DNA of 64,000 bases from Larix kaempferi. Taxonomy: Eukaryota; Streptophyta; Pinopsida; Pinales; Pinaceae. The stretch spans positions 13,386,001-13,450,000 of the forward strand of contig BSBM01000068.1 of NCBI GenBank assembly GCA_027924585.1. The letters run 5' to 3'. This document shows, piece by piece, positions 42,222 to 55,243 of this stretch. Every line of letters starts with the position of its first letter. Within the stretch, counting starts at the first letter, position 1. The notes under the pieces were generated by a model, which did no database searches, had not been told where the DNA came from, and was given only the letters and a program-made list of their open reading frames with translations. A program made the position numbers and the translations under genes.

Positions 42222-43403
42222 TTGGTTGGTTTAAAGCCACTCGATTTTTCACGCCGTGTTGCTAGAGGACGCCGGAGGGCTCCCTCTGAGTCTTCGGATT
42301 CATACAAGACTTACGTCCAAGACATCATGGCTGCACATCCTGATACTGAGGAAAAACCTTCGACTCCTTCGGGTAGAGTTGACCATACTTCCGATCCCCA
42401 TACTCCTAGTGAGGAGTGGGGAGGTGATCCACCTGAGATTCAACCTAGTTCTATTTGTCCTAATCCACTTGATCGAGATCCGTTTGATCCTTCGAATATG
42501 GATAATTATCTTTATGGAATGCTTGACTTACCTGAGGACGAAGAACAAGATGAGCCTTTTGTTCCTTCGTTTCTACGTAGTTATAGATACGGGATGCCTA
42601 AATCACATATTGACACTACGATAAACCCCACCGCACTCTCTTTTGGTATGCCTAGTCATAGTACTGTCGAACCTTCCACTACGGTTGGTAGTCACGCTGG
42701 CACTAGTCAAAGTGTTAGCCATAATATACCCACTGGGGGCACTACCCTCGCTGGGAGCACTACGTTGTCCACCCACACACATAGTATGGGGACTGGTCAG
42801 ATTCCTAACAATGCTAATGTTGGAAGATGACCACCTCCTAGGATTACCCAACCTAACCGGAATGTTGTTCGGAACACGACTCGCCATCCACCACCCAATG
42901 TGCCGCTACTTGTCAACCCAGGACTACTTTTACGAATGATACCATTCCTCCCAACCACGGGGGTGGACATATACTGCATACTTTTGCGTCCACCGCCGCC
43001 ACTAGTAATGCTAATGTAGGGGGTGGGAATATCTCCTATCCACATGGACATCACACCACCAACCCTGCTACTAATCACACAAATGTTGGGGTTGGGAATA
43101 CTTCTCATGCTTTTGGTCACCACACGACTGCTCAAGCTAATCCTAATGCTAGGGGTGGGAACATACCATACCATTATGGTCATTATAACACGGTTCCCGC
43201 TATGAATAGTACATACATGCCCCATACTGATGGTGGCAACCCTTACTACAACACAGTCGGTGCTGGCCACCAGTATCACCCACCACCCCAATATGGTGCC
43301 CAAAACACGCATATACCTGCTTACTCTCAAATGGGTTAGGTAGGAGGAGGTTATCAATCCTATGGCCATGGGCAAGCTTATGGTCCGTCAGGTCCTTATC
43401 ATT
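42222..43403 (+). pseudogene. Gag-like protein with Gly/His/Asn-rich tail
   Basis: A 202-codon frame (42,222-42,830) opens with a basic N-terminus (RRVARGRRRAPS), then an acidic Pro-rich region (DPFDPSNMDNYLYGMLDLPEDEEQDEP) and a Thr/Ser-rich stretch. A frame change near 42,830 continues in another frame with a low-complexity tail (NVGGGNISYPHGHHTT, GNPYYNTVGAGHQYH) until copy B begins. The composition resembles the N-terminal part of some gypsy gag polyproteins, but no zinc knuckle or capsid motif is visible. A host Gly/His-rich protein is the alternative. Confidence 0.4.
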
Positions 43404-43429
43404 AGGTGGATCTGTGCCTCACCATAAAA

Positions 43430-46400
43430 TGAATGGAATTGGTGGATCTGTGCCTCACCATAAAATTATTGTCACTGAAAATGAGGATATTTTAGCCTGC
43501 CCAATATCACACCATTTTTCACTATATCATCACTGAAAGCAATGCAGGGCCATTTTTTGTGTTGTGTCAATGTTGAAATCAATGCAACTATTTGATTACT
43601 CTAAATCATTTTTCATATTATCATCATTAAAATCAATGCATCCCATTGGTTTGTATTATGTCATCATTGAAATCAATGCAACTACTTGATTGTTTTAAAT
43701 CATTTTCAGTGTATCATCGTTAAAATCAATGCACCCTAGTGTTTAATATTATATGTACATGACATTATTGAAATGTGACATACTTTCACTTGCATTATTC
43801 CTTGAGCTTTATTGTGTTGCAAGTATCCATATTGCTTGAGCTTTATTGTTTGCATTTTTATATATTCCTAAGCTACAACTTCTCTACTCTTCCTTCTCTT
43901 TTTATTGCCATATAATATTAAATGTATTTGCTCATACTCTCAATGTTATATTTTATATAATGCATTTAACTCGTCATATATGTACATTGTTGATTATAGT
44001 TAAGTTGATTAAGGGTAATTTTTAGGGGCGAAATTTTGCCAATTGGCTATTTTTTGGTTGTTTTTTCAAAAAATAAATTCATTATTTGGTCAATTTTAGT
44101 CTCTAATATTGCCTATATTTACATAAAAAATGTTTTTTTTTATCATAATATTCGCCAAAATGTACACATTTCAGTAGTAAATTGTATATTTCATATTTAA
44201 TATTCGCCTACATATCTATATACATGTTTTTTTCAAGCCAAAATAATCGCCTAGGATACTATACTTAAGTATAATATTAGAATCCTTAAAAAATACCCTG
44301 GTTGATTAATTGACTTGAATTTGAATTGTGATGCTAGTTTGAGAGCATATTATTTGATATTCTATTGTTCATTATTACTATCCTTACTTCATGTTTCGTT
44401 TGTGCAGGGGACTCCTCCATGCTACCCAAATTGAAATATTTCATTGTGGACTCTTTTGTATTTGACTCTTATTGTAGGTCAATAGCAAACATCTTATGAT
44501 AATCTTAGTTGAAGGTTGCATAAATTAAGCTTACATTATATTTATGTGCTGCTATGGTGGTGGAAGAGGAAATCATATTTTTACTCCATGGAAATAGATG
44601 GTTTCTCATTTCATTCCAATGTAAATGGAAATTATATTAGTTTGGAAAATGGTTCTATACAGTGTAAGACTTTAAGGTTATATATATGTATGATGAGAGA
44701 GTGTGATGGGATAGAAAATTGAGTTTTCTATATCAGTCTATGAGTAAGTTGTACTATTAATTTAAACTATCATCTTACATTAATATTAGTTGTCTTACTT
44801 CAAACACATCTTATGCTTTGCAAATGAATATAATAGTATTCTATTTTTATGCAGAACTTGATCGAAGCTCCAAGGATCCGAACATCAAACTACATGAAGT
44901 GAGGAATTTGAAGGTAGGAGTGCAATATGAGTTCCATGATTAGATAAAGAATACATGTAAAGTTACATTTGTAGGGTGAGTGACTTCTTCTATAGTTATT
45001 GAATTTGTGGCTTCTACACAAAATTTGTCAAGGAATAATGATGTTAGATGGGTAGGGGACTACCAATGGAGGATGTGTTTGTTAAGTTCAATAATGTTGT
45101 TTAGTTGAATCTCACACAGTATCTTGTCGATGCAATGATGTGATCCTCTGAAAAATATTTATAAGGTAAATCAATTTAGGTCAAGGGAAATATTTTGAGA
45201 ATTATCTAAAAATAATATTTTCCTTATTTTTATTGAGGTTGCAATGTCAAAACATTCCTATGGTCCACTGATAAGCACTCCATAATGAAGCATATAATAC
45301 ATTATGGGAAGAATGGGGCTTCTAGGATCCCCATGGTGTTTTTTACAACATGTGAAATGGCTATCAGAGTATAGGTTTGATCGAATAGATCAATCATTGA
45401 TATAGAGGGTAGCTAATATCTTTCAGAGCAATGTATTTATTCTACATTTTGGACATTACGATGGTTTTTGGTCGGAATCATTAAATTTTTTCTGGTAAAA
45501 TCTAAATTTGGAGGCGTTTAAATTGTGCTTTTGAATGCATAAATAGATTTAACACCCTAAAATTCCCTGATGACACTCATATTATGCAATTTACATAACT
45601 AATATATTTGACCCTACGATTTTTTGAAGATTTCCAACATGAGTCCGAACAAAACAAACCGAAAATATACTCACAAAAAGTAAAAAATTTAGAATATTTA
45701 GATTACTCCATTTCTTTCCATTGTCCAAAAATATTGATGTTATTCAGAGATCAGTCCATTGTAAAAGAATATGGAACTAAACAATATGCAATTAATCCAT
45801 TGATTCGAAGGGTTTTTAATCTATTTCCCCGTTGGAATAAGTGTTTCCTTTAATGATTGGATTTTAAATCTCTTCTGAACTTTGACCACTTTATAGGAGC
45901 ACATTAACCTTGAAATGTTAAAATGATTATTTCAAGTAAATGAAAAGAAAGAATGTATACAAACATCACAAGGGATAGTGCACGGTGAATATATTAAACA
46001 TTTTGGTTTGCACATATACAAATACCTCGTCATTCAATATTGCTAATGCATACATACACGGAACACTAAATTCTCTCATATCTCTCATTTACTGATTAAC
46101 TTCATTGCCAATATTGCAAAATGGAAAAAAATACAATGTTGCATCTACATGGGGAAGAGGAGTCTATCACAGCTTATGGGTGTGGCCACCATTATGAAAA
46201 GTACCCTTTAAGTGCGCTTTCAGAGAGCATGCCTTCATAGTTTCTATAGGAATAGGCTTAATGCCGTACTATTAACGATTATGATCCAGACAAAATGAAG
46301 TATCAAAGATTGCAACAATGGCATCTGAGCATCTTAATGGATTCTCCACTTTGAGATGTGTAGAAATTGTTATTGGAGAGGAGCATTGATTCTTCACCTT

Positions 46401-46617
46401 GAATAGAAGTGCATTAATATTCATGATCTTTTTTTTTTACTTTACATCATGACCATACCATCTTGGCGTAGCTCCCTCACAATATAGATCGCTTTCTGTA
46501 ATATTTGGAAGTTTGGTTTTATTACTAAATATTCTTTATTATTTAGTATCATGTGTCAACTCCACATTGAGCATGGACTTACACTTCTCTCTCATACTCT
46601 ATTGTAGAATGCGCTTC
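43430..46617. other. AT-rich part of copy B without a recognisable gene
   Basis: Matches 29,405-32,594. It holds five of the gaaatcaatgca words at 43,541-43,735. The 81-codon frame at 45,608-45,853 (LRFFEDFQHESEQNKPK) is open here but broken in A. No family recognised. Confidence 0.5.
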
Positions 46618-48023
46618 CTTCCTAAGACAAAACTGGAAATTACATAAAGGTATTTTCATTAAAATCTAGTCAAAGTTACTTTTATTTAGTAAAATTATAT
46701 AATGAGATTTATATACTGTATACTCTTGGTTTAATAAGAATATGGGATTTTGAGGTTGTTAAGACTTAGAGTCCTTTTTTGTTTCAAAATATTTGATTCA
46801 TGTTTTCTTTTCCGTTTTCGTTTTATGTTTCAAAGAATTTGATTCATGTGTTCTTTTCCTTTTGTTAATAGGAGTTTTTGTATAGTGTAATTAGTGAGAT
46901 AGGAGTGTCTTTTTTAATCTTTTGGAGATGGAACAATAACATTTGCCAATTTTGTAGGGGTAAGGTTTTTTTAATGAAAACGTGCTTGGGTTCGATTAAT
47001 GATAAGTCCTTAAAAAATATTTTTATCACGAGGGCTTCCTATGTTTCCCTTTGGTAATCTATGAAAACTTTGTGGTAATATGTTGAAACATTGTCAAGAA
47101 GTTTCAACATGTTCATGATTTTGATAGCGCATATTTCCACATTTGGAGATATTGTGATGCATTTGGAATTTAATTGTGTTAGAGCTTAAATGTCCTAAGG
47201 TTTTTGGTGGGCACTCCACTCATCACCAGAGGTATGGTAAAAGCTTCATAAAAGATAGAAATAATTATGCTTAGAAATCATGATGAGAGGAGTGTCCACA
47301 AAAAAAAAGTTGGAACATTTAAACTTTAACACAATTCAATCTGAAAGACATCACAATATATTCATGCTTATAATATATAGCAAAAAATTGTTAATAATTA
47401 TAAGATTGTGTCGAACATTAATCTCCACTTTCCAATATTTTGGTTGGAAAAATATTTATTAAAATAACATAAATATAAATATAAAAATACATGTAAAATA
47501 AAAACATTATCAATAACCCCTACAATGTAAAAATCCTAATATTCGGAAGAAAAAAAATACATTTAAACACATACCCATACTTGCAACAATTGTTTTTTAC
47601 TTGCGAGAGCACCAATCTTCTATGAGCGAAGATCCTCTAGCAAAACATGTCGATGTCCATAACCTACATGACAAAATACACCTCCCTATTATTAACTTAT
47701 CTTCTATTAATATTCAAAATTGAAATGGAGATACGTTATCTACCCATAATGTTTATATAAATACTTTTGTGAAGCTTAAAGGAAAGGATGTATTAAATTT
47801 CATTCCACATTAATAATTATTGTATACTCCACGAATCCTATGACAATTTCTCCACATTAATAATTACTCTATTGTCTCACTAGAACTACTTATAAAAAAA
47901 TCTGTTAAATTTAATTCCACATTAATAATTACTCTATATCCCACGAATTATAAAATAACGAATCTCACATCAATTTTTTCATATCAATAACTTTTTATTT
48001 TTCATAATTGTGCGAACATATTC
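46618..48023. mobile_element. 1.4-kb insertion present only in copy B
   Basis: A has gcttcaagcc where B has gcttc, then 1,406 bp ending in ttc, then aagcc. It is either an insertion with a 3-bp (ttc) duplication or a deletion in A at a ttc microhomology. No terminal inverted repeat seen. Near its right end the word tccacattaataatta recurs three times (about 47,803, 47,851 and 47,919). No coding frame. Confidence 0.6.
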
Positions 48024-48061
48024 AAGCCACTGTCAAGTGGACTATTCACACCTCACACGAG

Positions 48062-48241
48062 AATCGAAACTGATTTTTTTTTTTTCACAGAAAAATATAA
48101 CTTATTATTAATATACGAAATAGTAAAATATGTCCAACTGTCAGTCCTTAATAAAGTCATAACAAAACTATCAGAAGTAGCCCCTGAACATTCCGGTTAC
48201 ATCACCATAATGTATCAATAAAACGACCTAAAATCGAAACT
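48062..48241 (-). mobile_element. 160-bp retroposon with 10-bp target duplication (copy B only)
   Basis: The insert 48,072-48,231 lies between two copies of aatcgaaact (48,062-48,071 and 48,232-48,241); A has one copy (32,633-32,642) and no insert. On the minus strand it ends in a 12-base A run preceded by gttatatttttctgtg, the look of a LINE or SINE 3' end. It therefore inserted on the minus strand after the A/B duplication. Confidence 0.9.
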
Positions 48242-48296
48242 AAAATTCTATCAAGACAACACTAATTACTCTATGCTCCAAACAATAAAGGAAAAG

Positions 48297-48483
48297 TAAA
48301 AACTAAGACTAAATCTGTGAAGATGGTGGAGACTTTCTGGTTGACGTCACTCCATCTCATGGCTGAATCCAGGCAATCCTTGGGAGGAATTGTAATGGGA
48401 TTGAACTCCGACTTTAGCCGCCTTTGGAATAGTGGATGGGAAAGGTTCTCCACAACAACTGAAAACTTTGCATTTGAGTATTG
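48297..48483 (+). pseudogene. 62-codon unassigned frame, copy B
   Basis: Counterpart of 32,697-32,885, ending SGWERFSTTTENFAFEY. Start codon missing in frame here. See copy A for the argument that it is a captured exon fragment. Confidence 0.3.
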
Positions 48484-49224
48484 AATTCATTCAATTATTG
48501 CATAGTAGCAAGGTTTGACTCAGGAGTTAGGTGTTAGTTTAGGAGTTAGGTGTTAGTTTAGGTATGGAATTTTTTTAAGACAAAGTGTCGAAGTGTTTAA
48601 ATAAAAATGAAATTCAAAATTAATATAAAAGTGGAATTAATTATAATATTCAATGATAAATTCAAATCTTAAATTATTTTTAATTTTACTATCACAAAAC
48701 AACAACTATTTATTATTTATTAATATAAGAGCGGAATTATAATATCATCATATTTAATGATGAGCTTAAGTTTTATATTATTTTTAAGTTCATCATGACA
48801 AGACAATGGTCACATTCTTGAAATTTTAGCTTATATGTTTTTCCATATATATAAATATAAACTCAAATCACATAAGTAAAAATCTAAGAATAATTTCAAA
48901 CAAATTTGTGACTACTATTCCACGTGATCTTTTAAGGTTGAAGTATATATTTATTAATCAATATTTTTTTCCAAAAAAAACAAAAAAACCAACTTTATTT
49001 AGTAATAAGCCAAGTTACCTTCTTTAGATGCTATATAACATGGCTCATACAATTGTCCAAAGACTTCAAAGTACAAAAACATCCATTAGAGATTCATAGT
49101 ATTATCTATTACATAGTCATGTAATAGTAATATCTATTATAACTTAGATACATTAGTCCAAAAAAACATCCATTACAGATTCATAGTAATATCTATCCAA
49201 AGGCTCCCAAAAATAAATTACCAT

Positions 49225-50511
49225 TTATCAAATCTATACATTAATGTTGCATCATCATATCTCAAAAGGAGATCCTACAGAAGCTCAATTGTTGCATAAG
49301 ACCCTGTAGAAACTCAATCATTGTTCCATCTATTGGATCTTCCTTACAAATCATGAAATGGTGCATGGTAATACTCCCATACCTCCCAGCAGCTTCTTCC
49401 CGTATGAACCAACAACTTGACTGCATGGATACCCCATTTTTTGATAATTCATAAGCTTCAATATTCCTTTATCTATAAACATGATTGAAAGTAATTCTCT
49501 CCATATTTGATTTTAACATTTTGACTTCCTCCAGAAGATGCCTCAAGTATATATTCCTACACACCCAGTATTCTCTAATCCATTGATAGTAAGCATCAAA
49601 TCCCCATAAACCTGTAAACTTGATGTTTTTTTTCTTTCACTAGTCCCATCAATAACCAAAGGGCACTCAACTCTGCATAATTATGTGTGCCTGATCCAAT
49701 ACCTGATTCAATACTACCACACTGGATCCTCCCTATGATATGTAGACAATAGATTTTCTTAACCATCTTTGGGCCTATAAGAACCATGAGGATCAATGAC
49801 TAGACAAGAGAGTCTTGATAGTGTTTAAGACACACATGACATCTCTTTAGACTAGTAATGAATTTTCTCCACTATATACAGTTCCCATCCCTGAATCCAA
49901 GATGAAGATGATGTAACCACCCTTTCCCCGTCAAGGAGGAAGCAACTTCATCTGCAATTTGGTTAAGAGTGTACAATCCTCTAAGTCATAATTGCATGAC
50001 CATATGATTTGGAAATATATGATGATCCCCACTTCCAATCCACGGATCTTCACCACTCGTAAACTCTGACCATTCCCACTCTCCAAGCAAGTTCATTCCC
50101 AATCAGATTAATAGAAAGGATAGCTACTTTCCAAATAACCGAAACATTTTGAATTGATTTGTTTGGGTTCCTTATCCATTCAAGAACTATGGTTGGTGCA
50201 ATAAATTTATGATGGATTGCATTCCTCTATAAACCTGAACCATTAATCAATATCCAAACATTCTTTGTCACCAATGCCTTTGAGAATGCACATATATTTT
50301 TTATTCCCCATCCTCCTTTCCTTTTTGAATTTTCTAATGATTTCCATTTTACCCATGATGTCCCTTAATGGTCTATGTTGAGGTGTGTGTACTGTCTTAA
50401 AGAATGACCAAAATATTTAATTATCGACCAGGCTTGGTAATCTTAGAGTTGTGGCACAGTATATGCTGAGGTAGAATGGAACCTAAGTTTCGGCGTGTCA
50501 TACCTTGGAAA
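49225..50511 (-). pseudogene. LINE ORF2 C-terminal region and RNase H, copy B
   Basis: Counterpart of 33,610-34,894 with the same motifs (GIGSGTHNYAELSALWLLMGL at about 49,690-49,630). Stops and indels are largely shared with A, so the LINE was dead before the duplication. Confidence 0.8.
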
Positions 50512-53068
50512 TGTTTAATAAAGAAAAGATCGAAAGATCTTTCAAAATGAAAAACAGAGTCAAACTTCAGAAAGACAACAAAGAACTAATTAAACCTATT
50601 TAAACTAACAGATCAGAATAGTATCAAGCTATACTACTCTATTCTATGATTAAACAATGGAAAAAGAACAAATACTGATTAAGAAGCAAAACTACATGTT
50701 ATGAAAACTTCATTTAAATCAAAAACTACAAACCACTTAATGAATTCAATAACTACTTATGCATTCAATTAATACTTCAAAACTACACTAAAGCATCTAA
50801 TTCCATTCTCCTTGATGTTGTACGTCAAATGTAATAGGAACTGGGGTGAATGTATCATAATGAATTTCAAATGTAATAGCAAAACAAAATGGAAGTAAAT
50901 CTAACCTAATTTCAATAAAGAGATGTAAACTACAAAGAGACCAATTACAATTAACTTTAAACATTATGACCTATCTTCTGTCCATAAGCAAAATGGTATG
51001 AAACTAATGAAATCTAGAAGCAAGTAGAAAACTTAATAAAGATATTTATATGAACTGAATTTGATTTGGAAGCAAGTAGAAAACTTGATAAAGATATGTT
51101 ATATAGAAGCAAGTAGAAAGCTTGATAAAGATATTTATTTCTAATCCAAATTCTATTTCATGAACATCTTCATTATCTGTATGAATGGGAAACTGATCCT
51201 ATACTTAACAAAGAAACTATCGAAATTCAGATAACTTGGAGAATGAAATTATTAACTCTAATTTGAAATAAACCTTAAGAACATGTAGTAAACTACACTA
51301 AGAATAAGACTGATAAATTCTAGAACAGTAACCTATTGGCAAATCAATCATAAAAGACATAATCTGAAAAGCAGTAGAAACAAAGTTAAGGAAAATGAGA
51401 TGGAACTAAGAATAATGACAAACTTAATTAAAACTTTTATGGAATATAAAGCAAGATATTAATTATAATTAAAAATGCTAATTAAAAGCAAGAAAGATTA
51501 CAGTTGAAAAGCCTAGGAAACTGAATTCTAAACAGGCATAAAAACAATGCAGAAAAGATCAAGGTCCGAATGACGATCCAGATGGAAGAAAACGAACTAA
51601 ACTAAGGAAAGAGGCAATTTTGATGATCTTAACGTCAGCTGGCGAATGCAGATGAACCTACAGTGCAAAGAAGTCATTGAGAAGACTATTGAGAAGCTAA
51701 GATAGTAGGAAGCAATCTATTCTAATTATTATTTGAAAAGATGAACTACTTCTATAACATAGTTAAACAAAATCAAGAATAAAACTTAACCTACAGCTAC
51801 AAAAAAGAAACTAATGGAACTAATTCTAATTATAACTAAGCTTGAAACAAAAACTAACTAAACAACAACTATCTGAACTCTATCTAATTGCAGAAGACTG
51901 AAAACAAACTAAAAACACTATGCTTGGTCGACCATTATCAATTCTAGAAACATAAATTAAGTTAGTAATGAAATACAGATTACAAAGAATAAGGAAATGA
52001 CATATACAGGGAAACAAAATTAATTATATAAACTAGAAAATGAACTAGCTATTTGCAGAAAAGAAAGTACAAAAAAACATAAATAAAACCTTCGGTTGAT
52101 GAGGGGCCCTTCCCAACAATTAGAGATGGAAACTAAATCAACTTAGTCACCGACAACAGAGCATCAACAATAAAATTTAGGAGCTTCCATTACTGACAAA
52201 AATTACACAACGTTTATGCAAAAACTACTGCTATCTTATGTATATTCTATATGCTATCTGACGATCCTCATTTCTCCATATGAGGCATCTATTTATAATG
52301 TTACAATGGGAGAGAAGGTCGACGTAGTCAATCTCTCTAAAAATAGGAGTCTTTCAGACTATCAAACGAATGCCTAGTGATTCACAACAACACAGAGGCT
52401 GCCTGCCTGCTTTCACGGCATCGATCCTACGTGACGCGAACAACTACGTGTTTGTTTCCTTCAATCATGGCAGAAGCATGTGCTAACAGGTCGAGTGTGG
52501 AAGGATGGAGCTGCTGAAGCATCGACATGGGCATGAGCATGTGCTAGCGAACTGAACGGATGGAGAATCGAATCTTCTAGAGTGTTGGAATGAGGAAACG
52601 GTGTGCTGTCAAGCTCAGCAAGCAAGGAGGTGAATCTTCTAGAATCGGGGCTCACCAACCATAACTACCACGTTGCTAACCGAACCCATGTTTCCGTTTC
52701 TGTATTTAATGGCCAGGAATATGCCAACCAACAATCTCGCGGGCTGGACGAAGGGCTGGAGGACGGGTTGAATGATGCTGGCGTCTTTGGCGTGAAAGCG
52801 AGTCCGAATGAAGGTCCATTTGAAGACCGCAACCTGTAGAGAAAAAACTAACTGCCAAGCATGTCTAGAAATATGAGATGATTGTTAATAAACCATAAAA
52901 TATGTTGATAATTATTCACGATTCGTATGATGTTCAAATAAATGCATACCTAACTAGGTTTGACAATCTGAATGGAAAGAAGAGTGATTTATTATACAAA
53001 AATAGTGCAATTAACACCACTCAGAGTATATTTGATGATAAAAAATAGTGACAAAATGGACACCAACA
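50512..53068 (-). repeat. 2.56-kb LTR (gypsy-type), copy B
   Basis: Counterpart of 34,895-37,449, with TGTT...AACA ends and a minus-strand TATA box at 52,289-52,297. The polypurine tract follows at 53,069. If it pairs with the truncated LTR at 58,575-59,305 it is the 3' LTR of a gypsy element spanning 50,512-59,305. Confidence 0.75.
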
Positions 53069-53078
53069 TTCCCCCAAA
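53069..53078 (-). other. Polypurine tract, copy B
   Basis: Minus-strand tttgggggaa before TGTTGG, as in copy A. Confidence 0.75.
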
Positions 53079-53118
53079 TCAGAGATATGCCAGGTCCCAC
53101 TAAGCAAAACAGAGAAGT

Positions 53119-54660
53119 TCAAGAAGAAGGCTGAGCTGCGGTAGCAGCTGCCTTTGACTTGGAAGAGGAAGTGGTTTTAGCTTTAAGCTCTTGGAGCTTC
53201 CTAAACTGGTCCTTCAAGGTGTCATACTTCATCCGGAGAGTAGTATGGGATGTTGTTCTGGCATTGACCAAGCATTCAATGCTTCTTACTTGTGTGCATA
53301 GTGCCTTGTTTTCTTTCCGAAGCTCAGAGATTGTTTCCACATAATTTTTATTTTGGTCTGTCAACCGTGCTATCCCTCGGGTCAATCTATCCACTTCCTG
53401 TTGATTCAGAATGGGTTGTTCTATGTGATGTCCTAGGTCCTTTTGAGGACTCAACTTTCTTGAAGATGTTTCAATATCAACAGTATGTTCTTCAGGAACT
53501 CTGTCTTTGTTGTGTGCAAGGGAACTTTCAGCAACAGGGGCTTCAGACAATCGAGCATATACATTGGCTAATGTGAGGAGAGGTGTTTCGAGGGTATGGT
53601 CATCTGACTGGACTTCTGATCATGATGGTTGAACGATAGTCTGGATGAAGAACTAGTCACAATTTGTTCTCATGTATTTATTGGGTACTGAAAAGAGTGG
53701 AGGTTCTGAAGTAGGGTCACCAAGGGTAAGCTCAGGAGAAGGAAATGGATGGGCAAGGTGTACATCTCCTGAGGTATTCTCATCAAACTGCACACTCTTG
53801 GTGTCTTGTTTTGTTTGCGTAGAGGCTTGGGTAGGCTCACTAATACTGGCTTGGAAACGATGGTGTTTTCAAGAAGCAGAGGATTTGGCAATAGGCTTCT
53901 TGATCAAATGAGGATTTAGTATTTAAAAAAAAAATGATCCCAGGTTTGTCCTCTCTTTTCCAGCTGGTGAATGATCAACATTTTAATAAGACAATGATGG
54001 TACAAGCTCCCAGAGGGATTAACAGTATTCTTCCTGACTTGGCTTGACATTTTCTCTAAACGTTTAAGGAAATAGAATGTAAAATTGAGGGTCTAATTGT
54101 TAACAAAATGTGCTAGCAATCTAAAATGGCAAACTTTAAAAACAGTAAACTTACCCTCACAAGTGATTAGATGGATGATGATAGTCAAGGGATCTAGGTA
54201 TTCTGGCTTGACCCACTCCCGGTGGAATCCTTTTGTTCCAGCAACATGTTGATATTCGGTCTTCAAAGAAAATTCGTGAGCCTTCCGTGGAAGGAGGAGA
54301 TGTTTATGCCAACGGACTCCTTCCCTAGGAAGTTGTGTGGCTAATGCGATAGATTCTTATGTCACAGAGAAAGTGAGATGGCCAACTTTTCCCATCTTGC
54401 CATCGAATCCTTTAGCGAACAGCAGTGATATTTCGTGGTCACGGCCTTGGAGAAGGCAGAGAAACGGACCCCACCTGGCTCGAAGGAATACCTCACGGCA
54501 CTCTTTGAACTCGGGGATGCAAAGTAAACCCTAGTAACTTCTAGGTTCATGACGGATCAACATACTTGAACAGATGTCGATGGATGCGAATAGGTATAGG
54601 GGATGCAAGAGATGCATGAGACGCGGCTTAACAGAGAAGATGGAAAGTGAAAAGGAATGG
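53119..54660 (-). pseudogene. Unassigned ~510-codon frame next to the gypsy-type LTR, copy B
   Basis: Counterpart of 37,500-39,031. The last 143 codons (53,550-53,119) are open: an acidic region, then a coiled coil (LTDQNKNYVETISELRKENK) and SSSKSKAAATAAQPSS. Here the frame is kept across the site where A lost one base, so the reading frame is confirmed by comparing the copies. Stops after FSVT and LAHFVNN are shared with A; B has extra ones, for example at a Gln in SYQGLL. Function unknown. Confidence 0.65.
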
Positions 54661-55243
54661 AGTGAAATTCACGTAGTCATCAGTTTAAATTGAAGTCCAT
54701 TTGAATGGTTGAACGATACACAAGGTGCATGCTTGAGAGATCACACTTGTCATTCAAAGATCTTGAATCGAGCACCAACATAGAAATGTGTGAGTCAGAA
54801 AATATGTGTGGCTATGATATTTTCAACCATGTCCAAAGCCGAGCTTTGGATAGATTGAATGTAATTCTTGAAATTAGATTATAGATATGGATTACATGTG
54901 GGAGATCATGATAACTCGATTAATATGGTGACAGGTCATACGATAGGATAATTAAAGCCATATGGCGGTCATGCAATGATTCTAAAGATCGAAATGATGC
55001 ATAATCCATTCGTTTAATGGAGGCAAGATAGATAAGGGAATGAGACCACGTGCGAAATTGACATTTGATTGATTCCTGACATAATTAGCCAATTAGATTT
55101 ATCAAAAATATTCAAATTTGGACACCTTGGCATGTTTAATAAAGCCATTATGGTTTCATTCGGAACTTCATTCAGATTGTTATACATTTGCCTTGTTCGT
55201 CACTTTATTCGGATCGGCATTCGACCCGTCATTCAACCCTTCA

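Larger units (their letters stand above)
43429..55243. repeat. Duplicated segment, copy B
   Basis: Collinear with 29,405-39,617. B carries a 1,406-bp insertion (46,618-48,023), a 160-bp retroposon (48,072-48,231) and a 20-bp tandem expansion at about 48,521-48,560 that A lacks. The junction on the left shows ggtggatctgtgcctcac twice (43,406 and 43,440). Confidence 0.93.

Noticed and set aside
45608-45853. 81-codon frame in copy B as a functional gene
   Set aside because: The A copy has two stops in the same frame and no family could be named.
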